From the NCBI RefSeq assembly GCF_040412425.1, contig NC_089744.1, forward strand, positions 21,823,501 through 21,887,500: a stretch of 64,000 nucleotides of DNA, in the 5' to 3' direction. The translations under genes and the position numbers were made by a program. The DNA is from Macrobrachium rosenbergii. Its lineage: Eukaryota > Arthropoda > Malacostraca > Decapoda > Palaemonidae. Every line of letters begins with the position of its first letter. Positions within the stretch are counted from its first letter, which is position 1. The notes under the pieces were generated by a model. It had not been told where the DNA came from. It saw nothing but the letters and a program-made list of their open reading frames with translations, and did no database searches. Positions 11,501-59,609 of the stretch are shown one piece after another.

Positions 11501-14500
11501 GGTCATCGCAATAACTTTCAAGAGATGTCATTACTAAGCTGTTTCACTTCTGGCTGGAAATCTTTAGTTTTTAAAGACTGGAGCACCTTTCTGTACCTCA
11601 AAACCAAAAGTGCACCACTTCGTAAGCGCAGCATAGGTACTTGTTTGCCCTTTGGGAGACCTTTCACAGACATTGTATCGAATACTGTACAATATTTAGA
11701 GTTCATGCAAGCTCATTGCCTGAAGGTATTGTGGGATGCTTTTCTAGACTGCCTTGGGTGTCTTCTAAGTCTAATATTTTGTCAAACCTAGCATTAGCTT
11801 TGTGAAGGTTTCATGTCCAAATTATTGTGCTTCACTAATTTTGTTTTATCCTTGGGTGTACCGTGATTGAAAAATACCAGCACTGTCTATAGTGAATAAC
11901 ATCTTGAGCCTGTCCTCTTAATTGCATTGGAAAATTTGTGGCGACTTTCAGGTTTAGTGGTAACTTCTGTTGTCAGGATACCAGTTTTATCTTCTTAAGC
12001 AAAGGTTATTTTGGGTTACTCACTGTTACAGTGTCATAGGTATAAGAAAGTGTGTTGTCCCTGGAGCTACTTGTATTTTATGCCAAGGGTAACTATTTTA
12101 AGGACTTGAAGAGCCAAGTCTGATATTCACTATTTGAATTGGATTATTATAATCTTGACTGTAGACCATGATGCCTTTCTAGTTTAATTATTTAAAGTGC
12201 CAAATTTTCATCCCTAGTTGAAACACATTTTTGCCTTTTGTGTCTTAACACCATAAAAGAAACAAAATTGACTGTACAGAGTACTGTACTGACTTGAGCT
12301 AACATACTGTCGAAGCTACAGTTAACTACAGCATGTGTTGATGTGAAATACAAAATCTTTTTAATTTTATCAAACCTAAATATAAGGAGAAATGTGCCAA
12401 GTTTTGAATAGCTATTTAAATGGGTGAAGTGGTTATGAAGGGAAGTAAAGCTTCTGATGTTGCCTGCTGGAATTTCTCATTTGTCTTTGTTTCATGGATA
12501 GTGGACTTTTGTATTATAACTTAATTATCATTAATTCAGATTTGCTACAGAATTTGGTTTTAGGTGTTATATATTCCACTATAATTCTAGTCCAAATGAT
12601 ATTTTTTGTGAAATTTGATGCATTGATGGTGGCATTGTTTTGAACCATTTAGATGAAAAGGTTTACTGTATACTTTTTGTTACTATACCCACATGAATTC
12701 AAATCTCCCACTGATATGGACGTTGCTGCAATACAGGTATCTCCAAATAAGAAAAATAAGTTTTTAATGCCCACTATAGTCTTTGTTTTCATGGTAAAAT
12801 TATTCACAATCCTTTCTGTCATTAAGCTTATCAAAAATATATATTTACAGAAGTTTGTCATTCTTGTTGTACGTATCTAGAAACAGAAATTACTGTCAGA
12901 AAATCCTCTCATTCAACAGATCAGACACTCGTTCCATAAATTAAATGGAATTGACATAAACACTGAATTTTGCTGGATCCTTACTCAAGTAGGCATTAAA
13001 AAATGGAGCTATAGATAAAGCAGGCAAGTCTGCAACTTCAAAATGCTCATAAATAATTCCACATCACTGAAAGCTATTATAATGAATAAATGACCAGATT
13101 TGTGGAGAACTGAAACAAATAATAGTAAATGAAAATATTTTCTGTAAAGGAACAAACTGCAGTTGTCAGCCCCTAACATTTTTAGCCTGTCATTTGAAAA
13201 GTTTTGACTGAGCTCTAAAATCTGACTAATCTTACTCTTTTATAAGAGCAAACTCTTCAGGACTCTATGGGAGCCAGTAATTTTTCCCAAATTGCCTTGT
13301 TATACCATTGTTATAACTAAGTAACTAAATGGTTTCTGGGTGGAATTGGCAGCATTTTGTTGCACTTTTTAAAATAAAAACTCATCTTTACCATCATTAT
13401 TTTACATATAAAGAATAGCTTTCTTTTGTTATGTTTGCTATTGAAAAATGTTATGCTTATACTGTAGTACTGTTTGTGTTTTGTTTGTATCGTGTAACTG
13501 TCATTTAGTTGGAAGCAACATGATAGTTAACATAATCTGTCTTAAGTATATTATTTGTTTTTAGTGTTTTTATGCTCGTTATGCTTGCCCTTTGTATCCC
13601 TCAGCAAAGTTGAGGAAACCAAGGCATCACTGTCGTTAATCCTGTTGGTCTGAATCTCGTAGGTGGTATGGGATTCGCTGTGTTTATGGCCCTCATGGTC
13701 AGTGACTCACATGCAGCCTGTTCCATTTGGTAAGATAGTGTTCTTCAGAGGATATCTGTCCTGAATGTGTGGGTTTGTCAGTTGACACATGGACCAGTTT
13801 GAGTTGAGGTTGTTTGCCTACAGTGGAGAAGAGGGAAAGGTGTGAGGTCCATGATCAGTTCATTTACCAAGTACAAGAAACCTGTGTTCTTCATTAATTG
13901 ATGGTTTGTCTAATGCTGTTTCCTTTGAGAAGATGGCAAACCATAAGCAGCCTTGAATTTTCAGTCAACCTACACAGTCAAGTAACAACTTTTATTTTTG
14001 TAACAGTTTCCTGTCCCCTTTTTTGTTGTTGATGGTGATCACAATTCAGATTAGTTTTGAATGGGCCACATGGGAAACTTTCATTTTTAACAATTAAAGT
14101 AAATATTTACATAATACTGTATACATTTAACTGGGAATTTTTTTACAATACGTAGATATGTCAATACTACTGGTAACTTCACTAGATGTATAAAAATATT
14201 AAGGGTATTTAGGTTTCATTTAAGCAGGTACTGTATGCAGTTTCATTAAGAATACCTGCTCATGGCCTTTGATAACCAAAATTCTGTGATTCATTCAGTC
14301 CTTGGTTAGTACCTCTCTGGTGTACTGGTGGAATCAAGAAATGGGAAATGGTGAAACAAAGGTTTCCCCTATTATTTAACTGCTTCATTCATTTAACCAG
14401 CTATTTGTTACTTGGTTTTTTGTCCCAAGTGGCTTTTGCAAATTATAATGGAAGTAAAAGGTTTGTAACTGTGAAACAAATTTTCAAATATTGTTTTGAA

Positions 14501-15631
14501 CATGCATAGAAAATCTTTTATTTAATTTTATTATTGAGGAAAAAGCATAGATATTTGCTCTTATGTATGAGTTCCAATTTTACCCTAAAGAAATTACTTT
14601 TAGATTAATGAGGTGGTAACATATGTTCATTTATACCTGTGTACTTTTTGCCTTCATTTCATAGCTAAGCAGTCATGACTCTGAAAGTGTAAAATTTTCT
14701 GTGATTTGAATTTTTTGTTTTTATAAAGCTAAGAAGTTACACTGCAGAAATTTTGTTGCTGAAAATTGCATTGTGAACATTTTTCATTATGTGGCATTGT
14801 GCAATTTGTACATTGGTGGGATGATGAAGGATGCAAGTATATATTAGAGGATAAAAGTGTGGATTTCTTATCAACAGGTTCTTTTAGAAATTTTAAATTA
14901 GTGAAGGCCCATCTAGTTGTGAGTTTAGTAGATGGCAGAGTACATTTTAGTTCCCTCTAAACTTTTTTAACTGCTTTTAACAATGTAAAATTTTATTTTC
15001 ACCTGGATTAACTTTTAGTGCATTGAATAAATATTTATTGCAATATTTTTTCATGTATAGGTTTTATATATAATATTATCTCTACTGTAAAGGTATGTAT
15101 GTTGTAAAGCTATAGGCATTTATTTATTGTTTGTATAGTTTTACATTTTAACTTTGAAATTGTTTTATATACAGTAACTTTCTGGCTTAAATCGATATGT
15201 TTTATATAATTTTCGGACTTAAATCAATATGAAGAAACCATAGTATATGTTACACAAATAACCACATGGTGTCTTAATTACACCAACTGTGATTCCTGTA
15301 GCACGCTTACACCTGTTGTGAGATGTGCTTTTTTTTTCTTTACATCTTTACAGTGAACGTTCATTGTTTACATAATCTTTTACTGAAATACTTTATATCT
15401 ATTAGTGCTGCAAAATATTTTTATTTAAAATCACAGGATTAGTAGTACTGTGTACCAGAAAGATAGAAAGATATTGTAGGCTGACAGACTTTCTTTTTGG
15501 TCCAGTTGAAAATTCAAGTAACCTATCATGTTTCCATGGTGTAGTAATGGCCCAAGTTTTTGTATAGCATGTACTTAGAATAACAATACAGTATAGCTAA
15601 AAATATCTTTAATATATTTGAAATTATAGTT
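8528..15631. other. AT-rich non-coding DNA, probably 3' UTR then intergenic
   Basis: No convincing coding region. The first part presumably includes the 3' UTR of the zinc-finger gene. AATAAA hexamers occur at 13085-13090 and near 15026, but none can be tied to a transcript end. Frames at 11518-11791 and 12649-12880 are short, open on both strands and unlike protein. Confidence 0.5.
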
Positions 15632-16399
15632 TCAGTGTGAGAGAAAGATGAAAGACTTTTTAGGCCAGTCAGACTGACAATCATATGATTGCATAAGTTC
15701 ATTTGTGTGATTACATAAGGTAAAATGAATATGATGCATTTCCATGCTGTAATGTGTTTTGTACCTTACGACATAAGTGTTGTAATACACATTTGGTAGG
15801 CTTAAAATAACAAATGTCAGTAATATATGAGAGAGAGAGAGAGACTTAAGCGTATGCAAATCACTACAAGTAACTAAGGCCACAGAGAACACACATCTTT
15901 TATGAGGAGCAGACCCCTTAACATGTCTGAAAATACAGGTTTTGCTGTTTATTCTGATTTTTACACAATTTTTTAATACAGGTAGGAAAGAAGCTTCAAA
16001 ATAACCTTTAGTGAGAAGGACTAAGATAGGAACATGAGGGTTATTTTTAATTTCTTGAATATGCTCCCCAAAGTTTGAATATATTTTATTTGCTGGTAGA
16101 TAAGGTTTTTTTGCACTACAGTATAGCTGTATATTTTCAAAACAAGTGAAGTTTAGGTACTTATGTCCTACATCAACTCCTGATAACACAATGAGTAAGG
16201 TACTCAAGAACTGAAATTATATATGAAGATTGGTGTATGTCAAGTATCAGCTCGAGTCTTTTATTATCATATTAATGGTAGTTACAGAGGAGTGTAGAAA
16301 CTGCTACCATGGAGCTAATATATACGGATGTGCTGGTGTTAATAGCAGAATCATATAAAGACCCTATAGGCATGTGTAAAAGATAGAAAAAGAGAAATG

Positions 16400-16511
16400 A
16401 ATAAGAGGATTACAAATCGGGTGAAAGCAAATCCAAGTTTCTGGCGACTGGCAAGAATAAGAGGATTACAAATTGGGTGAAAGCAACTCCAAGTTTCTGG
16501 TGACTGGCAAG
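16400..16511. repeat. 56-bp direct duplication
   Basis: AATAAGAGGATTACAAAT and the following bases through CTGGCAAG occur twice (starting 16400 and 16456), differing at about four positions. Confidence 0.88.
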
Positions 16512-17040
16512 TGGCTGTGTGAATGCCATGGGAATGGTGCAGGGTGAATGCAATAACAAGTACTGAATGCAGAAAACTGTGCCACCGAAGGTACCGAGGA
16601 TTGCAAAATGTAAATGAAGTAAAGAAATTTTGATGCTCGAAATGAATAAGAAGAGCAAACAAATGAGTGCCATACTTTGGTGGAAGGTCAAGCCTCAGGG
16701 TTGGAAAAATATATGTAATTTATATTGCAATAATATTAAGAAAAAGAGTAGCCTCAGCCTAGATGAAGTGGAGAGAGATTGCTGGACTCCTATCAAGAGT
16801 ACCGTACAAAAAGCATGTGTGGTAAATTGCTATCTGGAGAGGTGTGGGCACTTTTGAAGAGAAAATAAGAAATTCTGAAGAGTTATGACCAAAAAATATG
16901 GAGATTTGGGACTGAAGTGAATTGTGGAAATAAAAAGAGTATTCTGTGTCCAGACTTGAGATAATTTGAGCATGTAAAAGAATGGGGAAAGGATCAGTGA
17001 GAGTTGTAGATGCAGATGAGTGGCTTGCGATTAGGAGGCT

Positions 17041-20000
17041 GGGAGTTTGGTAACTATAGAGGTCAGCTGCTCATATTACTTAGAAATTTGAAGAACCTCA
17101 AGTACGTACTCTGTTCTGTAAACATGTACTGTACTTGTACATGAGCTTTAGATCCAAATTCAGTGAGTCTGAGACTTAGATTCTCAGTACAATGCATTAC
17201 TGTACTGGGAAACGAATGATTTCCACTCGTAAGAGATACTGCAATGAGGAAGTGAGTGGGTGATGACTTCCAAATTGTTAGCACTCCCAGCACAACCACT
17301 ATACTGTACTGTGATCAGGAAGTATTATTGCATACCAGTGGTGAGTCCACAGATGCTTCTCACTGCCTATAAAATGAGAACGCTTTCTTGATGTAGCTGG
17401 ATGATGATAACCGTAGGATATTTACAGATGGATAAGAAAACGCTAATAAAGCTGCTAAAGTAGGACGTAATGATTAATTACCAGGCCTCATTCAAGGTAA
17501 GAGAGAATACTTTCAGTTATGTTATCTATAGTAATGTGCTTTTCAAGCTTACACTCCAGATCTACAATTGGTCTACAACTGAAGGTCAAAATAGGTACGT
17601 GGAAATATAGTAGGGACTATCTTGATGTTGGCTATAAAGAGTGGCCTGCAGCCTGGCACAGACATGAACTTCAGCCAGACACAAGTTCCACGGACTTTAA
17701 TCCAGTACAAATAAATGGGTGAAGGAATCTCTTAAAATGCTGAATCAGGTATTCCTTTGAGATATTGCAGTTCTCAGGACATATCTCTCAACTGGTGGTG
17801 GATGAGTGATTAGTACCAGATTATAGCAAAACTAACTCGTACTCAAAGTAGATTGTTGGTAGAACTTCTAATCTGATTTTGAGAATGGAATGTCAGAGTT
17901 TTGTTATGGCCTTGTATTACAATACGGGATAAGCAAATTGTCATATAAAGTCAGTTGCAGGCACATAATGATGATAATTTATGTCCATTTGCATCCTGCA
18001 AGAGGTTCTGCAAGGTTTCCTTTGGTGAGGGGAGTGATCATGAATGCACAAAATATACTGAATTAGGATCAGGACTTTGCTTTTATTATCTAGTTTACCT
18101 GAGGCCAGTTTTATCTTCAGAATTTAAAGGTGTTGTTGAAGTATCAGTTTTTGTAATATTTTAAGGGAATTCATCCATTCAATGATTGACAAGGCTATTA
18201 GTTGTGGGAAGGCCAGCATTTTGGCAAGTTCCAACATCATTCTCCTCCCACCACTGTCGATTTTATTAATAGGGGCAGTAACTGTAGTCAGCAAGTATAT
18301 TTACCATTAGGTTAACTGCACTTAGGGTTTGAATATTGTATTTCTCTTCTCTTTTACCTTATAACCCAATTCAAAAAAGCACATAGGATACACAGAACTA
18401 GATGTTCCAGGAACCACAAATATTATAGAGAATGTAGTTCCACATTAACTAACTATGGAGGCTTAGTTATATAAAGTGAATGGAGGAACTATTGCGACAC
18501 ACACCCTGCAGCCCCTCAGTGAGTGCATGTGTGATTAAAAGGGAATCAGGATGCAACTAAATTTGACATGATGACACTGCTCACTGATACTTGGCAGTAG
18601 GATGTGCTTTAGCTAGGCTGAACTGTCAGGTTGTGTTTTATGCCTGAAGTACATTTTCTTGAAAGAGGCCCCCATTGGTTCTTGTTCTCCATTCTTGCCT
18701 TGTACTGTAGTTATTGTTTCCTTATTTCCTTATTGGCCTTGTAGTGTTTAGCTACAAATTATTATGAATTACACTGTATTGTACAAAAGTTAATCAAAAC
18801 TTAGTTTTACAATGTACAAACCTCTTAATTTTACTCAAGGTTCATATACTATACTGCATGGAACAGTACGTTGTTAGCTAAGAATATCATTTGAAGAAAA
18901 GCCTGATAAATGTGACTCACTAGAGGGTGCCTTTTATGTGTCATGGCATCAAGTCACTTTAGTTACTGAAAATGCAGATACGTAGGTAGTAATAGTCAGT
19001 GTACATCTCATCACCGGGTTATACAGAGCTTGCTGAAGAACTGAATCACAAGATAATTAGTTTATGTCTCTCAATAGTTCTTTGAGATTAGGTGTTTTTT
19101 TTTTCTTAAGATCTTAGTTATTTACTCGGTCTAATCAGTGTTGACAACTGATGTAGTTTTATATTAGTGAGCATACCTTTGACTTTCTCATATTTGCTCA
19201 ATCTGCATATGAGATTGATACATATGAAAGATTTATTTTTTGTACTGTGCCTACTGTCATTTGTTACTCCGTATTTTAAGTGTATGAACTTGATTTTGGG
19301 TAGTTGTTACTAGAGAATGTTGCCATTCATTCATTCTTTGTATTTAACTGTATCCCATAATATTTGTTTGTTTCTTTTACATACCTGCTTCATGGTCATG
19401 AGACAGAGAAGTACTTGTAAACTGCTGGTTCCAATGGCTGAGCCAGACAGGCATTGCAACCTTCTGGAGACAAAACTTCCTCACCCAAGAATACAAATCA
19501 ACACACTGTTCATGGGCCCGTGTTGACCAAACTGATGGCACACTAACCTGAGATACTGACAACCAAAGACGTTGATAGTACTACGGCGCTCTCTAATGGG
19601 AGTAACACTGAATATCCAAAGCAGATTACATACAGCACAGCTTTCAATTTTTCAACTTCCATTTTTCCTAGTCCATCAGCATAATTTTTCAGCTGAAAGT
19701 TGTGTTAAAATCTTTGGAGATTAATTATTCTATATGAGATTTTTAAAGGTCTCTTGACAGTATGTTTTTGCATGTTTCATTGCATAGCAATTACAGCAGG
19801 CTTTTAGGGAATGACACACATTCCAAGAAATTAACAGAATACATTCCTTCTCCATGACCTTCAAAGTGAGGAATCATTTCATAGAGGAGTTTTTCCCTCA
19901 ACTTTCAACCTTACCCCTGCTTTCAAAAGAACACATACCCACCTGTGCTCCAGGAGTGCCTTGAGAAATAATGCATGCAACCCCATAGAAGAAACACAAT

Positions 20001-21919
20001 AAAATAACTTTTATAACCCATAAATACTGACTTATTTTACTGAAAATGCCCTCATCTTGTCCCCTACAAATAGTTTCTTCTCTGCAACTGCTTCTACTCA
20101 CCAAGGCAACTAATGACAGTTGTGACATGAGTAGTGGCACCCTCTAGTGGGGGATACTTCAGAGGAAGATTTCAGATTCTTCTTCCAATAACTGTTTATG
20201 GCTAACACTGCTCTATTCAGTATAGAATAGCTTAGGTAATATTTGAGGTTTTTATATATATAAATGTTGTACATTTTTGTTGTGTAATAGATGTTTATTT
20301 ATATTTCCCACCTTGTAAAATCAGTAAGTTAATTAGTGAGCAAAATTAACAATTTTATAAAATTATGTATTATAGTTACAAATACAGCAAGGAAAGAATG
20401 TTTGTGTTAAAGCTGGCATGTTTTCACATACTCATGCACCCATCATCTTTTAACCCCATTTTCTGCTTTATATTTTTTATTCTTCCAGTTTGGAATGTAT
20501 GTTGTATACAGCAATTTTTGTTTGGATATTTACAGCTTTTAACTCCATATTAAAGTATCAGTGAGGTACATGCAATATATTTTAGATAACGTATGTTAAT
20601 AGGTAAGTCCTTGCATGTATTTGGAGTGTTGCCTGATGAACGAAGGCTATATTTTACAGGCACAGTATATATTTCATGTACAATATGTTTCATTTACTTG
20701 GCAAAATGTTTTCCTTTTAGTTACAGATTGTGTACAAAATTTATATGAAATCAATTAGTTATTTATAACTAGAACGTACCTGTGCTATTGGCAATTTCCT
20801 AAATTGCAGGTACTGTATACTGTTAATGCTTAAGCCTTGAAGGTCAATTTCTTATAGGTTCTGTTGGTTTTTATGTTTGTTTCAGAATTATCATTATTAT
20901 ACAGAATTATCATGTATATACAGTTTAGTAGACTTAGTATTCTTCAAACAATAATGGTATAAATAATTGTATGGTTATGTTGAGGATAATGGGGCCCTAG
21001 TCATGTGTTATTGTTTCGTAATACCTGTACTGTAGTTGCTTTACTAATATGTAGTTTTAGATTACTGTAAAATCTGAACAAAGAAAAAAAAAAGCATTTT
21101 TTAACTTAGTAATTTTTTTAATGTTTGGAGCAGGCCTTCCACTCCCCTAAGGTGATGCAAATTATTTTATGAAAGTTTGTTATACGTAATTATCAGAAAT
21201 ATACTGTGTAGGCTCTTTATTTATGGAAATGATTCATATTTAGACATTGTTGACTATATTAAAATATTCTTTTTGTAGTACTGTCTCATTATCCAATAGT
21301 GTGTGCCGAACATAATTTTAAAAAATGTGCAAAACTGCAGGAATGGGTTATGTTAGATTTCTAGTCTTTTAAGACAATGGCAGGGTCTGCACGCTTAGCA
21401 CTGAGTTCTTTGCATACTTATGATGTCTACTGTCAAAACTGTTAACACAAAAGATTTTGCCAATTTAAAATAAAATCTTTATACTAGGTGAAAATGATCT
21501 ACATACAGTATTTGAGTCTTTTTGTTACAATAGGTACTATTTCTTGTTTCACATATACAACTAATGCCTTGACACACAACAGTATGTTTTCCATGTTATG
21601 TGCGTTAACTGAATAATTTTGGTCCCTATCACTCGTGTAATCATTTCTATGGGCATTAAAATGAATTGGAGCCGTGAAAATTTGTATGAACTAGCATTTT
21701 AAAAAATACTGTCTTCTTGTTAAGAATATGAATTCAAGATGGTGTCAATGAAGTTTCTTTTAAAATCATGAGAATTTTGCTTTATTGCAGTTCAAAAATA
21801 AATAACTTGATCATCTACAGACCATTCTTAGTCTCATAAACATGTTCAGAATACCTTCACCATATAATCACTGGCAATTCTTTGATTCTGCAGTTATAAA
21901 TTACTATTACTTTGCAAGT
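17041..21919. other. Non-coding AT-rich stretch, nothing identified
   Basis: Only short frames with stop-rich neighbours. CAGTACTGTA-type words are frequent. No RNA gene, transposon end or protein motif recognised. Confidence 0.5.
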
Positions 21920-22054
21920 TTACTGACATTTAGTGGGTAAAAATATAAGTTATTCCTACAGATCAAAACCTATGCAATTCCAAGCATGAAAACAACCCTG
22001 AGAAACAGAAATTACTCATGATAAAAAGGAACAGGTAAAAGATACTCACATCAA
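21920..22054. repeat. Dispersed direct repeat, copy A
   Basis: About 130 bp (core AAATATAAGTTATTCCTACA through AAAAGATACTCACA) is repeated with a few differences at 26512-26637. Copy A lies just downstream of the BLM stop codon on the transcribed minus strand. Confidence 0.85.
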
Positions 22055-22326
22055 AGATTAAAAGATACTCACATCAAAGATACCAATTTCATTCATATAC
22101 GAAATACTATTGAATACAGTTGATCTAATGAATAAAAAAATAAATCTGAACTGAGAAATCTAACTGTGAAGTTGCAATCCAAAAGTTGAAAACTTTTTTA
22201 ATATGAAAATTATACTAAATGCCAATTATAAATAAGAGTGAAAATCAACAGACATAATTATTGATGAGAATAAAAATGTCCATGCACTCCATACTGAGTG
22301 TAAACCAGGAATCCTAAAAATTGTGT

Positions 22327-58199
<35,873 letters not shown>

Positions 58200-58726
58200 T
58201 TAGACATCTACTTGAAACCATCTATTAAATAAGGCACATAAAAACTAGAGTGCTAAGAATGTGACTAGAAAATCTGAAATCACTACCATATCATGCACAC
58301 TCATTAAAAACTAACGTCTATCATCAAAACTTACTTCAGAATAACTTATTTGTAATCAGTAATATCCTTCAGCTTCTGAAATTCTATAAACAAGTTGCTT
58401 CAGTTATTACAGTAAAAAGGAATTATTAAGTAGCATAAATATCCTTATACAGTAATAAAACGACGACACGATAAAATCAAAACAATTACATACTGGAGCA
58501 AACTAGGAAAATGATTTCAAGTTGCCCACCCACAATTTAGACGTAATCTGCTTATAAAGTTGGCACTTAAAACTTCATTTGATCAAACAAAAACTAAACA
58601 AACATCAATTCTTCATCAATCTACTAAATTACTTTCATTGAAAAAAAATTCCAAAATGTACCATTATTGATGCCCTACTTGACTGAAAAGAAAAAAAAAA
58701 AAAAAACTGTCTTCACAACAGGCATA

Positions 58727-58786
58727 AAAGGGATTTTGACAAAGGAAAAATCTGTTTCTGGGTGAAGACCTGTGTCGCCCAGTGAA
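58727..58786. repeat. DIRS element 2, 3'-side inverted terminal repeat
   Basis: AAAGGGATTTTGACAAAGGA through ACCTGTGTCGCCCAGTGAA. Its reverse complement recurs at 59112-59172. The outer boundary is set where this match ends. Confidence 0.85.
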
Positions 58787-59111
58787 ATGTCCCATATAGC
58801 ACACATTTCTAGGTATAAATATTTGCTAGATATACCAGAGAAAAAAGCTATACAGCTAATAGGATGCCAGAGTTACTACCTCTGGAGCGATCATCCTCAT
58901 AGGATGTAGGTATGTCATCTAGGAGCGAGTGGAAGCCACTACCACAGATGCTTAACCCAAATAGATCCCTCCTCTCCCAAAACCCCTCTACCTAAGGGGT
59001 GCCGTTACAGCGGTCCTTCTCCGCTCGCTACTACTACTTCTACCCACAACCTTCATCTCGAAATAGCACCCAATCTTTGGCCAGCCTAGGGTGGGAAAAA
59101 AGAGGGAAGGG

Positions 59112-59203
59112 TTCACTGGGCGACACAGGTCTTTACCCAGAAATAGATTTTTCCTTTGTCAAAATCCCTTTTCTGGGATTGACCTGTGTCGCCCAGTGAA
59201 ATA
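59112..59203. repeat. DIRS element 2, internal complementary region
   Basis: 59112-59172 is the reverse complement of the 58727-58786 end. 59171-59203 (TTCTGGGATTGACCTGTGTC and GCCCAGTGAAATAG) repeats the end in direct orientation, as expected for the complement of the other, out-of-window end. The GACCTGTGTCGCCCAGTGAA words also make a local hairpin. Confidence 0.83.
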
Positions 59204-59609
59204 GTAGCAGAGAATTGGCCATAAAAGCTTGTAAACATAAAAAGTTAAATGTCAAAATCAAAAATTTTTCTAAGGAAAATAAAATTAATTTTGAATATGC
59301 TTTTTACTTATCCAAATAGTATAACAAATTATTTAAATCTGCATAAGTCAAGTAAAGAATACAAAACAATGTAGCTAAAGGTATTGCTTTAACAATCTAA
59401 CTAAAAAGCCATCACCTAAATTAACAAATATTGGTGAAAAATTTTAACAAGGATGGTATGTACAAAGACAGGAGTGGTTTGTGAAGGAACCCAAACCCAG
59501 TCAACAAGGTAGAAAGGCAGGGAATACAAGCGAGGCAGGTAGGTGAGAGGTATACCAATTGGTAGGGCAAGCAAATTATATTACAAATTACAAATAAAAT
59601 AACATAATA
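59204..59609. other. DIRS element 2, non-coding stretch between YR and ICR
   Basis: AT-rich, no frame. It corresponds to the 3' untranslated part of the element. Confidence 0.6.

Noticed and set aside
11518..11791. Overlapping open frames on both strands
   Set aside because: Both strands are open over the same DNA with no recognisable domain or splice context.
15632..16207. 191-residue minus-strand open frame
   Set aside because: No motif, no protein-like bias, AT-rich surroundings and an AG run inside. Length alone does not support a gene.
16630..17040. Possible LINE remnant on the plus strand (a FEHVKEWGKDQ-like piece near 16970)
   Set aside because: Only one weak similarity to the RWFGHVxR block; too little to call.
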